From the NCBI RefSeq assembly GCF_018401815.1, contig NZ_JAGYKG010000002.1, positions 1 through 64,000 on the forward strand: DNA of 64,000 nucleotides. The letters run 5' to 3'. Numbering within the stretch: position 1 is the stretch's first letter; the number at the start of each line of letters is the position of its first letter. Below the pieces are notes generated by a model. That model had not been told where the DNA came from. It saw nothing but the letters and a program-made list of their open reading frames with translations, and did not search any database. The DNA is from Nonlabens sp. (GTDB lineage: Bacteria > Bacteroidota > Bacteroidia > Flavobacteriales > Flavobacteriaceae). The position numbers and the translations under genes were made by a program. Below are positions 20,056 to 29,773 of the stretch, in pieces.

Positions 20056-20766
20056 TTAAAGCATATAAAATTCAACACCAAATTTGATGGGTTGTAGATC
20101 AACTCGCTGATTATCTATTAAAGCATCTTTATCGAATAAAGTGATCAAATCATACTGCACAAAGGCGTTAAAACTTCCATTTCCCACAGTAAGCGTTGCC
20201 GCATAGCGCAATCGATTCAATTCTGGAATATCAGTAAGTATACTACTCCTTTCGGCATTTTTAAATATTGCTTTATAATTGTAGATGTAGGAGAGTTTCA
20301 CTCCAGTATAAATGCGCCAAAAGCTATAATTAGTAGGAGTGGAAGTACGCCATCTCAATTGAATAGGCATCTCCAGAAGGTTGGTGTTAAACCTATTGCG
20401 ATCTACGTTAGTATTGTCTTCAATAATGCTGAAAGTAGTCGATCCGCTTGGTGTTTCATCTATAAAAAGATTGGAGTTGTAAGTATTAGTAGAAACTCCC
20501 AGTCCGACTCCTATTGCTAGATTGCGCCGCTTATTGATAGGCATGTCTCTAATAAAACCTATGTGAACACCTCCAGAAAACCCGTTCTGAGAGAAAGAAT
20601 TAGGCTTATTACTGATGAGGTTAAAAGAGAGTCCAACATAGAACTGGTCTTCTCTATACAGAGAATCCACTACGCTGGGTATGGCGTTTTCTTCCTGCTT
20701 CTTTTCTTGAGCTACGGAAGAGAATGTGCTTAATAAAAACAATAAAAGAAGGGAAATAAACTTCAT
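20056..20766 (-). CDS. PorT-like outer-membrane beta-barrel protein
   Basis: Signal peptide, FYVGLSFNLISNKPNSFSQNGFSGGVHIGFIRDMPINKRRNLAIGVGLG, C-terminal GVEFYML. Confidence 0.65.
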   Translation of the reverse strand: MKFISLLLLFLLSTFSSVAQEKKQEENAIPSVVDSLYREDQFYVGLSFNLISNKPNSFSQNGFSGGVHIGFIRDMPINKRRNLAIGVGLGVSTNTYNSNLFIDETPSGSTTFSIIEDNTNVDRNRFNTNLLEMPIQLRWRTSTPTNYSFWRIYTGVKLSYIYNYKAIFKNAERSSILTDIPELNRLRYAATLTVGNGSFNAFVQYDLITLFDKDALIDNQRVDLQPIKFGVEFYML

Positions 20767-20799
20767 ATGGTATAGCTACAGTTCAAAAGTAAAGGTATA

Positions 20800-20831
20800 A
20801 AAATAGCCGTTCTTACAAGAACGGCTATTTT
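20800..20831 (-). terminator. Terminator after exbD
   Basis: Perfect 15-bp inverted repeat AAAATAGCCGTTCTT-AC-AAGAACGGCTATTTT. Confidence 0.85.
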
Positions 20832-20853
20832 AAAAATTGTAGGGACCAAAAGA

Positions 20854-21339
20854 CTATTTCTTTAAGTTTTTTAAAGGGTCACCTTCAATAGAAGTATAAC
20901 TAATCTTAAGAGCCATAGCTTCCCTTAACTCTTGCTTCACGTCTGTCAAGATTCCCACTTGGGAGTTTTGATCTACTTTTAAAGAAACGGTCATGGAATC
21001 TTTATCATCTTCATCCATGGCATTTCTCTTAGTGTTGACAAATGTCTGTACATCACTGACTGGAGAGATTTTATCTCCTAGTTGAATCACTTCAGAAATT
21101 CCAAATTGCTTGATAAAATTAGGATTAGGTTTACCTATGTAAATAGTAACGATCTTCTTTTTTTCAGCAAGCTTTTCTACTTGATTTGCTTGTGGAAGCC
21201 TATTCTCAATTTGAAGCTCATCATCTCTCATTACCGTGGCGACCATAAAAAAGAACAACAACATGAAAACGATATCTGGAAGTGATGCTGTTGAAACCGC
21301 AGGTAATTCACCACTCTTTTTCTTCTTAAACTTAGACAT
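20854..21339 (-). CDS. ExbD/TolR biopolymer transport protein
   Basis: AVSTASLPDIVFMLLFFFMVATVMRD. Confidence 0.85.
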   Translation of the reverse strand: MSKFKKKKSGELPAVSTASLPDIVFMLLFFFMVATVMRDDELQIENRLPQANQVEKLAEKKKIVTIYIGKPNPNFIKQFGISEVIQLGDKISPVSDVQTFVNTKRNAMDEDDKDSMTVSLKVDQNSQVGILTDVKQELREAMALKISYTSIEGDPLKNLKK

Positions 21340-21341
21340 AA

Positions 21342-21971
21342 TTATTCTCTATTTTGAGGTTCAGCTTCAGAGAGGTTTCTTGGAAACAATTCTCTTACTT
21401 TTTCCAGTTTGTTTTGCAGCTCTAGGTATTCTGGGCTTTCTTTTTCATCTGCTGGCCAATCGTCCGACCTTTTTGTCATAGACTGGTAGGTTTCGTTATA
21501 CAAACGCTTTGCTTCCCGATCTCTAAGGATGGCATAAGCCCTTACGAGCTCATTAGTAACCGCTACATACATTTTATAGGAGGTCTGTCTGTCATTAACA
21601 AGTGAAATTACCGCTTTCTTAGGGTTGTCTGAAGATTCTGGATTTTTTTCACCTCTACAATAGCTACAAACATCTCTAGGGTCCGTTCCTCCACCGTTAT
21701 CCAAAAACTTTACAGCCGCATCAGTTAGTTTGCCTATTTCCATGTCCTTATCCTCTACAAGAAGACGGTTTTCAGCATTTACAACGACTTGAAAAATATT
21801 TTTTTCTTTAATCAGTGGTGGTTTCACATCTTCAGGAAGTGGTGGTGGTAGCTTACTAGCAATACCACTATCTACTTCAATCGTGGTGGTAACCAGGAAG
21901 AAGATCAATAGTAGGAATGCGATGTCTGCCATCGATCCCGCGTTTACTTCTGGTGCAGATCTTCTAGCCAT
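21342..21971 (-). CDS. ExbD/TolR biopolymer transport protein
   Basis: APEVNAGSMADIAFLLLIFFLVTTTIEVDSGI. Confidence 0.85.
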   Translation of the reverse strand: MARRSAPEVNAGSMADIAFLLLIFFLVTTTIEVDSGIASKLPPPLPEDVKPPLIKEKNIFQVVVNAENRLLVEDKDMEIGKLTDAAVKFLDNGGGTDPRDVCSYCRGEKNPESSDNPKKAVISLVNDRQTSYKMYVAVTNELVRAYAILRDREAKRLYNETYQSMTKRSDDWPADEKESPEYLELQNKLEKVRELFPRNLSEAEPQNRE

Positions 21972-21974
21972 AAT

Positions 21975-22448
21975 TTATTTTTTTATGAGTTTGCTTATTC
22001 CCGACCACACGACGGTTCCTACAGCAACAATTGCAAGGATGTAGAACATGTACAAAGAAGCTCCAATCCAGCGAGAGGTTCCCGCTGTAAGTAGTTCTCC
22101 GTCTTCTAATTCAATTACCTTACCATTGATATCCACAACGCTGTCATCGGCCAATGCATAATAAGAGATCAGCGCTACAACTGCCAATAATCCTATTGAT
22201 ATCCCTGCTTTTTTAAGAGCCGCTGGATTGGTCATTAACCCTTTAATTACAAAGATAAGTACAATAACTACAGTGAGGACGAGCGAAATATACGCAAGAT
22301 ATATAAGAGGAGATACGGTAACCGCTTGGCTGTCTCCCGTATTGAGTTCAATGGCTTCATCACCTAAAGCAAGCGTATAGAAAAAGAATCCCATTGCTAT
22401 AAGGCTCAAAAGAAGAACTAGGTATTTTAATGCTTTATGTAAAACCAT
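21975..22448 (-). CDS. Small integral membrane protein of ExbB/ExbD cluster
   Basis: Four hydrophobic segments; lies between exbD and exbB. Confidence 0.6.
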   Translation of the reverse strand: MVLHKALKYLVLLLSLIAMGFFFYTLALGDEAIELNTGDSQAVTVSPLIYLAYISLVLTVVIVLIFVIKGLMTNPAALKKAGISIGLLAVVALISYYALADDSVVDINGKVIELEDGELLTAGTSRWIGASLYMFYILAIVAVGTVVWSGISKLIKK

Positions 22449-22470
22449 GATTTGTTTTTGTTATGATGAA

Positions 22471-23214
22471 TTACTTACCTTTCTTGTAATCTACAAGAAT
22501 ATCGATAAGAGTGATAGAGGCATCTTCCATATCATTTACAATACTATCGATTTTAGAAACGATGTAATTATAAAAAATCTGAAGAATAATGGCTACGATA
22601 AGTCCAAATACGGTTGTTAATAGCGCGACTTTAATACCACCAGCTACTAGAGAAGGCTCCATAGTTCCCGCCTCTTCAATACTGTTAAAGGATCCAATCA
22701 TACCTATTACGGTACCCATAAATCCAAGCATTGGAGCAAGTGCTATAAATAAAGATACCCATGAAACGTTCTTTTCTAGTTGGCCCATTTGAACCCCACC
22801 ATAAGCAACAACTGCTTTTTCAGCGGCTTCAATGCTTTCGTCAGCTCTATCAAGTCCTTGATAATAGATAGAAGCAACAGGTCCTTCTGTATTGCGACAA
22901 ATTTCTTTGGCAGCTTCTATACCCCCATTTTTAAGAGCTTCTTCTACGTCTGCAGCAAGTTTCTTAGAGTTTGTTGTAGAAAGATTTAAATAGATAATTC
23001 TTTCAATGGCAATAGCTAGTCCTAATATAAGACAGACTAGAACGATTGCCATAAATCCAGGACCTCCATCAATAAAGTTTTTCTTTAGGACTTGGTGGAA
23101 AGTTTCTGTCGTTTTGGTCTCAGTAGCATTTTGTACTAATGCTGAGGCTGAAGCAACACCAGTAACACCTAATGTCATGGCTGCCGTGAATAAAATTGAA
23201 AGGGATCGTTTCAT
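22471..23214 (-). CDS. MotA/TolQ/ExbB proton channel family protein
   Basis: FIALAPMLGFMGTVIGMIGSF, GGIKVALLTTVFGLIVAII. Confidence 0.9.
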   Translation of the reverse strand: MKRSLSILFTAAMTLGVTGVASASALVQNATETKTTETFHQVLKKNFIDGGPGFMAIVLVCLILGLAIAIERIIYLNLSTTNSKKLAADVEEALKNGGIEAAKEICRNTEGPVASIYYQGLDRADESIEAAEKAVVAYGGVQMGQLEKNVSWVSLFIALAPMLGFMGTVIGMIGSFNSIEEAGTMEPSLVAGGIKVALLTTVFGLIVAIILQIFYNYIVSKIDSIVNDMEDASITLIDILVDYKKGK

Positions 23215-23449
23215 TTGACTTATTGAATTAATTTAAATTTTCTGTTTAAGGAGTAAATATATAATTTATGCTGCGAAAATAACACAACATTTTTAAAAGT
23301 AGCTTTAAAAATTTAGGGAATAGGGGCATAATGATCACATTTAACAAATCTAATCATTAATAAAACCAGGGCTATGCAGTGGCTAAGAGCCTTCTTGCTA
23401 CTAGTGTTATCTAATTGTTAACAATAAGAAGCCTTTCATAAACAAAAAA

Positions 23450-23483
23450 AAGAGCCTTTTTAAAATCAAAAAAGAGCTCTTTT
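23450..23483 (-). terminator. Terminator downstream of tRNA-Leu
   Basis: Minus strand AAAAGAGC...GCTCTTTTTTTT arms next to the tRNA 3' end. Confidence 0.5.
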
Positions 23484-23487
23484 AATG

Positions 23488-23569
23488 TACCTCAGGCCGG
23501 AATCGAACCGGCACGCCGTAAAGCATTGGATTTTGAATCCAACGTGTCTACCAATTCCACCACTGAGGC
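23488..23569 (-). tRNA. tRNA-Leu (anticodon CAA)
   Basis: Minus strand GCCTCAGTGGTGGAATTGGTAGACACGTTGGATTCAAAATCCAA...GCCGGTTCGATTCCGGCCTGAGGTA. Acceptor, anticodon and T arms fold; class II variable arm. Confidence 0.95.
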
Positions 23570-23662
23570 ATTTTTTAAACTGGAGGGACAAAAGTACTAA
23601 ATAAAAATACTTATTAAATACAAATTGCTTGTTATTTAGAATAGCGTCTCTAAAATTATAAG

Positions 23663-23670
23663 TACATTTG
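23663..23670 (+). promoter_or_regulatory. Promoter element TACATTTG upstream of prs
   Basis: TAnnTTTG consensus 34 nt upstream of the start. Confidence 0.45.
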
Positions 23671-23703
23671 CAGCCTTAAAATCACGTCTTAAAAGATGTT
23701 AAT

Positions 23704-24648
23704 ATGAATTACGCTTTACAACAAGATGCCAAATTATTCGGCTGTCGTCAGAGTATGGACCTTGCAGCTGCTATTGCAGACAAGTATGGGGCCGCTTTAG
23801 GTAAGGTGAATTTTTCTACTTTTAGTGATGGAGAGTTTCAACCGTCCTTTGAGGAATCTATACGAGGACGTCGCATTTTTATTATTGGCTCTACACAACC
23901 TAGTAGTGACCACATTATGGAAATGCTTTTGATGATCGATGCTGCCAAGCGCGCTAGTGCAAGACATATTACAGCGGTGATTCCTTACTTTGGTTGGGCG
24001 AGACAAGATCGTAAAGACAAACCTAGGGTGCCTATAGGTGCAAAAATGATCGCTAAAATTTTAGAATCTGCAGGGGCAACTCGCATTATTACTATGGATT
24101 TGCATGCCGATCAGATCCAAGGGTTTTTTGAAAAGCCTGTAGACCATCTTTTTGCCAGCTCTTTATTTATACCTTATTTAAAAAGTCTCAATTTAACAGA
24201 TCTTACGATAGCCTCTCCAGATATGGGAGGTTCTAAGCGCGCTTATGCCTATGCCAAGACCTTAGAAAGTGATGTAGTGGTTTGTTACAAGCAGCGTCAG
24301 AAAGCAAATGTGATTTCCCATATGGAGTTGATTGGTAATGTGACTGGAAAAAATGTGGTCTTAGTAGATGACATGGTAGACACTGCTGGTACACTTACTA
24401 AAGCTGCGGACGTCATGATGGAAAGAGGAGCAAAAAGCGTTAGAGCTATTTGTACCCATGCGATCCTATCAGGTAAAGCTTATGAGCGTATCAATAATTC
24501 GCAATTATTAGAATTAATCGTTACCGATTCGATCCCGTTAAAACAAGAAAGCCCTAAAATTAGAGTGCTTTCCTGCGCGGCATTATTTGCCGGAGTGATG
24601 CAAAGTGTGCAAAACAATGAATCAATCAGTGACAACTTTATAATGTAA
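23704..24648 (+). CDS. prs: Ribose-phosphate pyrophosphokinase
   Basis: VVLVDDMVDTAGTLTKAADVM, YFGWARQDRKDKPRVPIGAKMIA. Confidence 0.96.
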   Translation: MNYALQQDAKLFGCRQSMDLAAAIADKYGAALGKVNFSTFSDGEFQPSFEESIRGRRIFIIGSTQPSSDHIMEMLLMIDAAKRASARHITAVIPYFGWARQDRKDKPRVPIGAKMIAKILESAGATRIITMDLHADQIQGFFEKPVDHLFASSLFIPYLKSLNLTDLTIASPDMGGSKRAYAYAKTLESDVVVCYKQRQKANVISHMELIGNVTGKNVVLVDDMVDTAGTLTKAADVMMERGAKSVRAICTHAILSGKAYERINNSQLLELIVTDSIPLKQESPKIRVLSCAALFAGVMQSVQNNESISDNFIM

Positions 24649-24672
24649 TTTCATTAACTAAATATATATAAC

Positions 24673-25299
24673 ATGAAATCAATCACGATCTTAGGATCAA
24701 AAAGAGAAAGCGTGGGCAAAAAGTCAACTAAAGCCTTACGTAATGCTGGATTGGTTCCTTGCGTAATTTACGGAGGAGACGAGCCTATACACTTTTCAGC
24801 AGAAGAGAAAGCATTTAAAAAATTGGTGTACACTCCAGATGCACATACCGTGGTTATCGATCTAGGTAATGATGGTCAATTCAAAGCAATTGCTCAAGAC
24901 ATGCAATGGCATCCAGTAAGAGAACTTCTTTTACATGCCGATTTCTATCAAATCTTTGATGATAAAATGGTAACAATGGAAGTGCCAGTAGTTCTAGAAG
25001 GAGTTTCAAAAGGTGTTCTTAATGGTGGTGTGTTACGTCGTAATAATCGCAAACTAAAAGTAAAAGCATTACCAGCTAACTTGCCTGACTCTATTACTAT
25101 AGATATTACTCCTATGAAAATAGGAAATAAGAAATACGTACGTGATTTAAGAGTAGCGGAATATGAAATCATGCACCCAGACTCAGTAGTAGTAGTGATG
25201 ATCAAAACTTCTCGTACTGCGGTCATCGAAGATGACGACAGTGATAATGTTGAAGCAGCAGATGTTCCTTCTTCTCAAGATGAAGAAGCTGCTGAATAA
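24673..25299 (+). CDS. rplY: 50S ribosomal protein L25/general stress protein Ctc
   Basis: [40 protein letters not shown]. Confidence 0.93.
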   Translation: MKSITILGSKRESVGKKSTKALRNAGLVPCVIYGGDEPIHFSAEEKAFKKLVYTPDAHTVVIDLGNDGQFKAIAQDMQWHPVRELLLHADFYQIFDDKMVTMEVPVVLEGVSKGVLNGGVLRRNNRKLKVKALPANLPDSITIDITPMKIGNKKYVRDLRVAEYEIMHPDSVVVVMIKTSRTAVIEDDDSDNVEAADVPSSQDEEAAE

Positions 25300-25320
25300 C
25301 CAATTTTTATATGATATAGA

Positions 25321-25353
25321 AGCTGCAAGATTTAGTTCTTGCAGCTTTTTTTA
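25321..25353 (+). terminator. Terminator after rplY
   Basis: AGCTGCAAGA-TTTAGT-TCTTGCAGCT-TTTTTT. Confidence 0.88.
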
Positions 25354-25440
25354 TTTTTACACCATAGCCTGTTGAATTGGCTTAAAAAAATACTTGTTCG
25401 TGAAGCTACCATCACGACTATTCTAAATGAAAAGGATCCC

Positions 25441-26007
25441 ATGAAAAAATTCATGATTATAGGTCTGGGAAATCCAGGCGCAAAATATGTGCAAACCAGG
25501 CATAATATAGGTTTTAAAGTACTGGATGAGATCGCTAGTTGCAAGGAAACTGCTTTTGAAACTTTAAAGTTAGGAGAGGTTGCAAGTATTACTCATAAAG
25601 GTAAAAGCGTCCTATTATTAAAACCAAATACCTATATGAACTTAAGTGGTAAAGCGATTAAGTTTTATATGAAACAAGAAAACATCGACATAGAAAACAT
25701 TCTTGTCGTTACAGATGATTTGAACCTTCCATTTGGTACTTTACGCATGAAGGCCAAAGGAACTGATGGAGGTCATAACGGTTTAAAAGACATTCAAATC
25801 ACATTAAATACTCCTAAATATGCTCGATTGCGTTTTGGAATTTCTGACGAATTTTCAAAGGGGAGCCAGGTAGATTATGTGTTAGGGGAGTGGAATAAGG
25901 ACGAACAGAAAGCCCTGCCGGAACGCTTGAGCACAGCTGTTGAAATGGCTCTTTCTTTTACGCACGCAGGACTTGCTAACACGATGAACCAGTATAATGG
26001 GAAGTGA
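25441..26007 (+). CDS. pth: Peptidyl-tRNA hydrolase
   Basis: IIGLGNPGAKYVQTRHNIGF, KPNTYMNLSGKA, DDLNLPFGTLRMKAKGTDGGHNGLKDI. Confidence 0.95.
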   Translation: MKKFMIIGLGNPGAKYVQTRHNIGFKVLDEIASCKETAFETLKLGEVASITHKGKSVLLLKPNTYMNLSGKAIKFYMKQENIDIENILVVTDDLNLPFGTLRMKAKGTDGGHNGLKDIQITLNTPKYARLRFGISDEFSKGSQVDYVLGEWNKDEQKALPERLSTAVEMALSFTHAGLANTMNQYNGK

Positions 26008-26039
26008 TTTATAGAAAGAGAATAGTTGGATGGAGGTTC

Positions 26040-26055
26040 CGCTTTCGCGAAAGCG
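26040..26055. repeat. Palindrome CGCTTTCGCGAAAGCG (intergenic)
   Basis: Direct read. Confidence 0.95.
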
Positions 26056-26136
26056 AGACAACAACCAATCAACACATCAAATTACAAGCATTAAAAGGCT
26101 CTTAAAAGTCTCCAAATGTGAGGAGATTATCATAAT

Positions 26137-27099
26137 TTGCATGCTTTCAAAGAACATCCTAAATTGAACACCTATACCAACATTGATCAATATAAAGCTT
26201 CTAAAGGCGCTGTGGTAACCATAGGCACTTTTGACGGAGTGCATCACGGACACCAAAAAATTCTAAAACGAGTGGTAAGCAGAGCTCAAAGAGATTCTTT
26301 GACAAGTGTTCTTCTTACTTTTTTTCCGCATCCTAGAATGGTGTTACAACCAGATCAGGACCTTAAGCTTATCAATTCTATCGATGAGCGTGTGGCCCTT
26401 GTAGCAAGTCAAGGGATTGAAAATGTTGTGATCCATCCTTTTTCCCTTATTTTTTCTAGAACTACTGCTATTGACTATGTAAAAGACATCCTTGTGGATC
26501 GCTTAAACGCCAAAGTTGTGGTGATAGGTTATGACCACCGATTTGGAATTAATAGGTCGGCAAGCATTAAAGAATTGAAAGAATATGCACGAGAATTTGA
26601 TTTTGAAGTCGTCGAGATTTCAAAAAAAGAAGTAGAAGAAGTAACGGTAAGTAGCACCAAGATAAGGGCCACATTGGAAAACGGGTCTATTGAAATTACT
26701 AATAAATACTTGAATAGGTATTTCAGCCTTCATGGAGTCATTATTATTGGAAAGAAAATAGGACGTACCATTGGCTATCCTACAGCAAACCTATCTGTTA
26801 AAGAATCTTATAAAATCATACCAGCACCAGGAGTATACATTACAAGTTCCATAATCAATAACCAGCGTGTTTACGGAATGACTAACATAGGGACCAACCC
26901 GACGATTTCTAGCGATGCCTCACAGACTATAGAGACGTATTATTTAGACCTTAAAGAAGATCTTTATGGCAAAGAGATGGAACTTTTCTTTCATAAACGA
27001 TTGAGAAATGAAGAGAAATTTCCTCACCTTACAGATCTAGTAGCAGCCATGCAGTTGGATGAGAATAACACCAGGCTTTATGCACAGCAACTGGGATAG
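26137..27099 (+). CDS. ribF: Bifunctional riboflavin kinase/FAD synthetase
   Basis: VVTIGTFDGVHHGHQKILKRV, GYDHRFG, GRTIGYPTANLSV. Confidence 0.95.
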   Translation: MHAFKEHPKLNTYTNIDQYKASKGAVVTIGTFDGVHHGHQKILKRVVSRAQRDSLTSVLLTFFPHPRMVLQPDQDLKLINSIDERVALVASQGIENVVIHPFSLIFSRTTAIDYVKDILVDRLNAKVVVIGYDHRFGINRSASIKELKEYAREFDFEVVEISKKEVEEVTVSSTKIRATLENGSIEITNKYLNRYFSLHGVIIIGKKIGRTIGYPTANLSVKESYKIIPAPGVYITSSIINNQRVYGMTNIGTNPTISSDASQTIETYYLDLKEDLYGKEMELFFHKRLRNEEKFPHLTDLVAAMQLDENNTRLYAQQLG

Positions 27100-28420
27100 A
27101 TGGCTTTTTACACAAGTAGATAATACGGCTCTGGTTCTTTTTAGAATGCTGTTTGGGTTGCTTATTGCTTGTGAGGCTTTTGGCTCTATTGCATTAGGTG
27201 CGGTAAACAGGCTTTTTATAGAGCCTGATTTTACCTTTACTTTTATAGGGTTTGAATTCCTAGAACCACTTCCTGGAAATTGGATGTATGTCTTGTATGT
27301 CCTTATGGGAATTGCAGGGCTACTGGTCATGTTGGGTTATAAATACCGAATGGCTCTATTGTTCTATGCCATCAGTTGGGCCTATGTGTATTTAATGCAA
27401 AAGAGCAGCTATAACAACCATTGCTATTTATTAATGCTTCTCAATTTTTTAATGTTGCTGCTTCCAGCAAATCGATCAGCTTCTTTGGATGCTATACAGC
27501 ATCCTATGTTCAGAAAAGAGCACATGTCCAGATGGATTTATGTACTTATCATTACATTTTTGGGAATCATCTATGCGTATGCGAGCGTGGCAAAATTTTA
27601 TCCAGATTGGTTAGATGGTAGTTTTCCTAGATATTTGATGAGCACAAGAGGTAGGAATTTTGATATTCTACAACAGGACTGGGTACATCAAGCCATACTG
27701 TATTTTGGATTATTCTTTGATCTCTTGATCGTGCCCATGTTGCTTTGGAAAAAAACAAGATGGTTTGCTGTTAGTGCCTCTGTATTTTTTCATGTATTTA
27801 ATAGTGTGGTTTTCCAAATCGGCATTTTTCCGTATCTCGCTTTGTCCTTTTTACTCTTTTTCTTTTCTACGGAGCTGTTACATAAAAGATTCCTTTGGAA
27901 GAAATCCTATTATGCCGCTGCGGAAGTTATGGTCCCTAAATCAAAGAACTTTGTTGTCCTTTCTGGAACGCTCTTTCTTTTGGTCATGCTCCTATTGCCT
28001 TTACGGCATTGGATCATAAAAGATGACGTGCTTTGGACTGAAGAAGGGCATCGATTGAGCTGGCGCATGATGCTGCGCAGTAGAGCTGGATCAGGGACAT
28101 TTTATATAGTGGAAAAAGATACCGGTAAGAAAACAGCTGTCCGGTTAAAGGATTATTTGAGTCCTAAACAGCAGTCGTCTGTACAATCAAAGCCTGATTT
28201 TATTTGGCAATTTGCTCAAGAACTAGAGGAAATATACGCTGAAGAAGGCAAAGCAATCGAGGTTTATGCAGACTTAAAAGTATCTATAAACGGACGAATT
28301 AGAAAGCAATTTACGGACCCTACAGTAGATCTTGCTCAGGAAGAATGGAGTCATTTTAAACACCATAACTGGATTTTACCTTCTTCTCTTGATAAAGAAA
28401 AGGAGCTGCTTAAAAACTAA
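27080..28420 (+). CDS. HTTM-domain/vitamin K-dependent gamma-carboxylase-like membrane protein
   Basis: FRMLFGLLIACEAFGS, MQKSSYNNHCYLLMLLNFLMLLLPANRSASLD. Start placed at MHSNWDRW. Confidence 0.75.
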   Translation: MHSNWDRWLFTQVDNTALVLFRMLFGLLIACEAFGSIALGAVNRLFIEPDFTFTFIGFEFLEPLPGNWMYVLYVLMGIAGLLVMLGYKYRMALLFYAISWAYVYLMQKSSYNNHCYLLMLLNFLMLLLPANRSASLDAIQHPMFRKEHMSRWIYVLIITFLGIIYAYASVAKFYPDWLDGSFPRYLMSTRGRNFDILQQDWVHQAILYFGLFFDLLIVPMLLWKKTRWFAVSASVFFHVFNSVVFQIGIFPYLALSFLLFFFSTELLHKRFLWKKSYYAAAEVMVPKSKNFVVLSGTLFLLVMLLLPLRHWIIKDDVLWTEEGHRLSWRMMLRSRAGSGTFYIVEKDTGKKTAVRLKDYLSPKQQSSVQSKPDFIWQFAQELEEIYAEEGKAIEVYADLKVSINGRIRKQFTDPTVDLAQEEWSHFKHHNWILPSSLDKEKELLKN

Positions 28421-28489
28421 GCCACACTTAAGAGTAGTTATGTTACCGATAATCCCTAATTTTACTTTTTATATTTTAAATAAGATCAC

Positions 28490-29761
28490 ATGCTTCAAAT
28501 AGCAGAAATACGTGAAAATAAAGAGGCTTTTGCAAAAGCTTTACAAAAGAGAAACATCGATGCGCTTCCTTTATTGGAAAGTGCCATTGCTGTGGATGAA
28601 AATCGCCGTAATCTTCAAGCGCAACTAGATGAAACCCTGTCAAAAAGCAACAAGCTTTCTAAAGAGATTGGAGACTTATTTCAGTCTGGAAATGTCGCTG
28701 AAGCAAATGAGCTCAAAGCCCAAACAACTGATCTAAAAGAATCTTCCAAACAGTTGAGTGACCAACTGAGTGCTGTTGTCGAAGAATTACAGACCATTTT
28801 ATATGCGATTCCCAACATACCTCAAGACAGCGTTCCTGCTGGTAGTAGCGATGAGGATAACGAGGTGGTTTTCCAATATGGAGACCTACCAATATTGCAT
28901 GAGGGGGCAAAACCGCACTGGGAATTAGTGAAGGATTACGACATCATTGATTTTGAACTAGGGAATAAAATTACTGGAGCTGGGTTTCCGGTATACAAAA
29001 ATAAAGGCGCGAGATTACAACGTGCGTTGATCAATTATTTCCTAGATAAAAATACGGCTGCTGGTTATGAGGAGATGCAAGTACCCTTATTGGTTAATGA
29101 AGCCAGTGGTTATGGAACCGGTCAGTTACCAGATAAAGAAGGACAGATGTATCACGTCGGTATAGATGACCTGTATTTGATCCCAACAGCTGAAGTGCCT
29201 ATTACCAACTTATATCGCGGCAGTCTTTTAGAGATAAAAGACTTTCCTATTGCTATGACGGGTTATACCCCATGTTTCCGTCGTGAGGCTGGAAGTTATG
29301 GAAGTGACGTAAGAGGATTGAACCGTTTGCACCAATTTGATAAAGTAGAAATCTTGCGTATCGAGCATCCGGATCAGAGTGATGCTGCCCTAGATGCCAT
29401 GGTGGTGCATGTAAAAGGAATTCTTGAAGAGTTGGAATTGCCTTATCGTATTTTAAGACTTTGTGGAGGTGATTTAGGATTTACTTCTACCTTAACTTAT
29501 GACTTTGAAGTGTACAGTGCCGCTCAAGAAAAATGGTTAGAAGTAAGCAGTGTTTCCAACTTTAAGACCTTTCAAGCAAATCGGTTGAAATTGCGTTACA
29601 GAACCGGAGATAAAGGAACAGAACTGGCCCATACTTTAAATGGGAGTTCCTTAGCTTTACCCCGCATTCTTGCCAGTATTCTTGAAAATTTTCAAGTCCA
29701 TAATGCCCTACATATCCCTAAAGTATTGATCCCTTATTGTGGTTTTGATGCGATAGATTAA
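28490..29761 (+). CDS. serS: Seryl-tRNA synthetase
   Basis: YLIPTAEVPITNLYRG, TGYTPCFRREAGSYGSDVRGLNRLHQFDKVEI, TLNGSSLALPRILASILENFQ. Confidence 0.96.
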   Translation: MLQIAEIRENKEAFAKALQKRNIDALPLLESAIAVDENRRNLQAQLDETLSKSNKLSKEIGDLFQSGNVAEANELKAQTTDLKESSKQLSDQLSAVVEELQTILYAIPNIPQDSVPAGSSDEDNEVVFQYGDLPILHEGAKPHWELVKDYDIIDFELGNKITGAGFPVYKNKGARLQRALINYFLDKNTAAGYEEMQVPLLVNEASGYGTGQLPDKEGQMYHVGIDDLYLIPTAEVPITNLYRGSLLEIKDFPIAMTGYTPCFRREAGSYGSDVRGLNRLHQFDKVEILRIEHPDQSDAALDAMVVHVKGILEELELPYRILRLCGGDLGFTSTLTYDFEVYSAAQEKWLEVSSVSNFKTFQANRLKLRYRTGDKGTELAHTLNGSSLALPRILASILENFQVHNALHIPKVLIPYCGFDAID

Positions 29762-29773
29762 CTTTTATATCTT

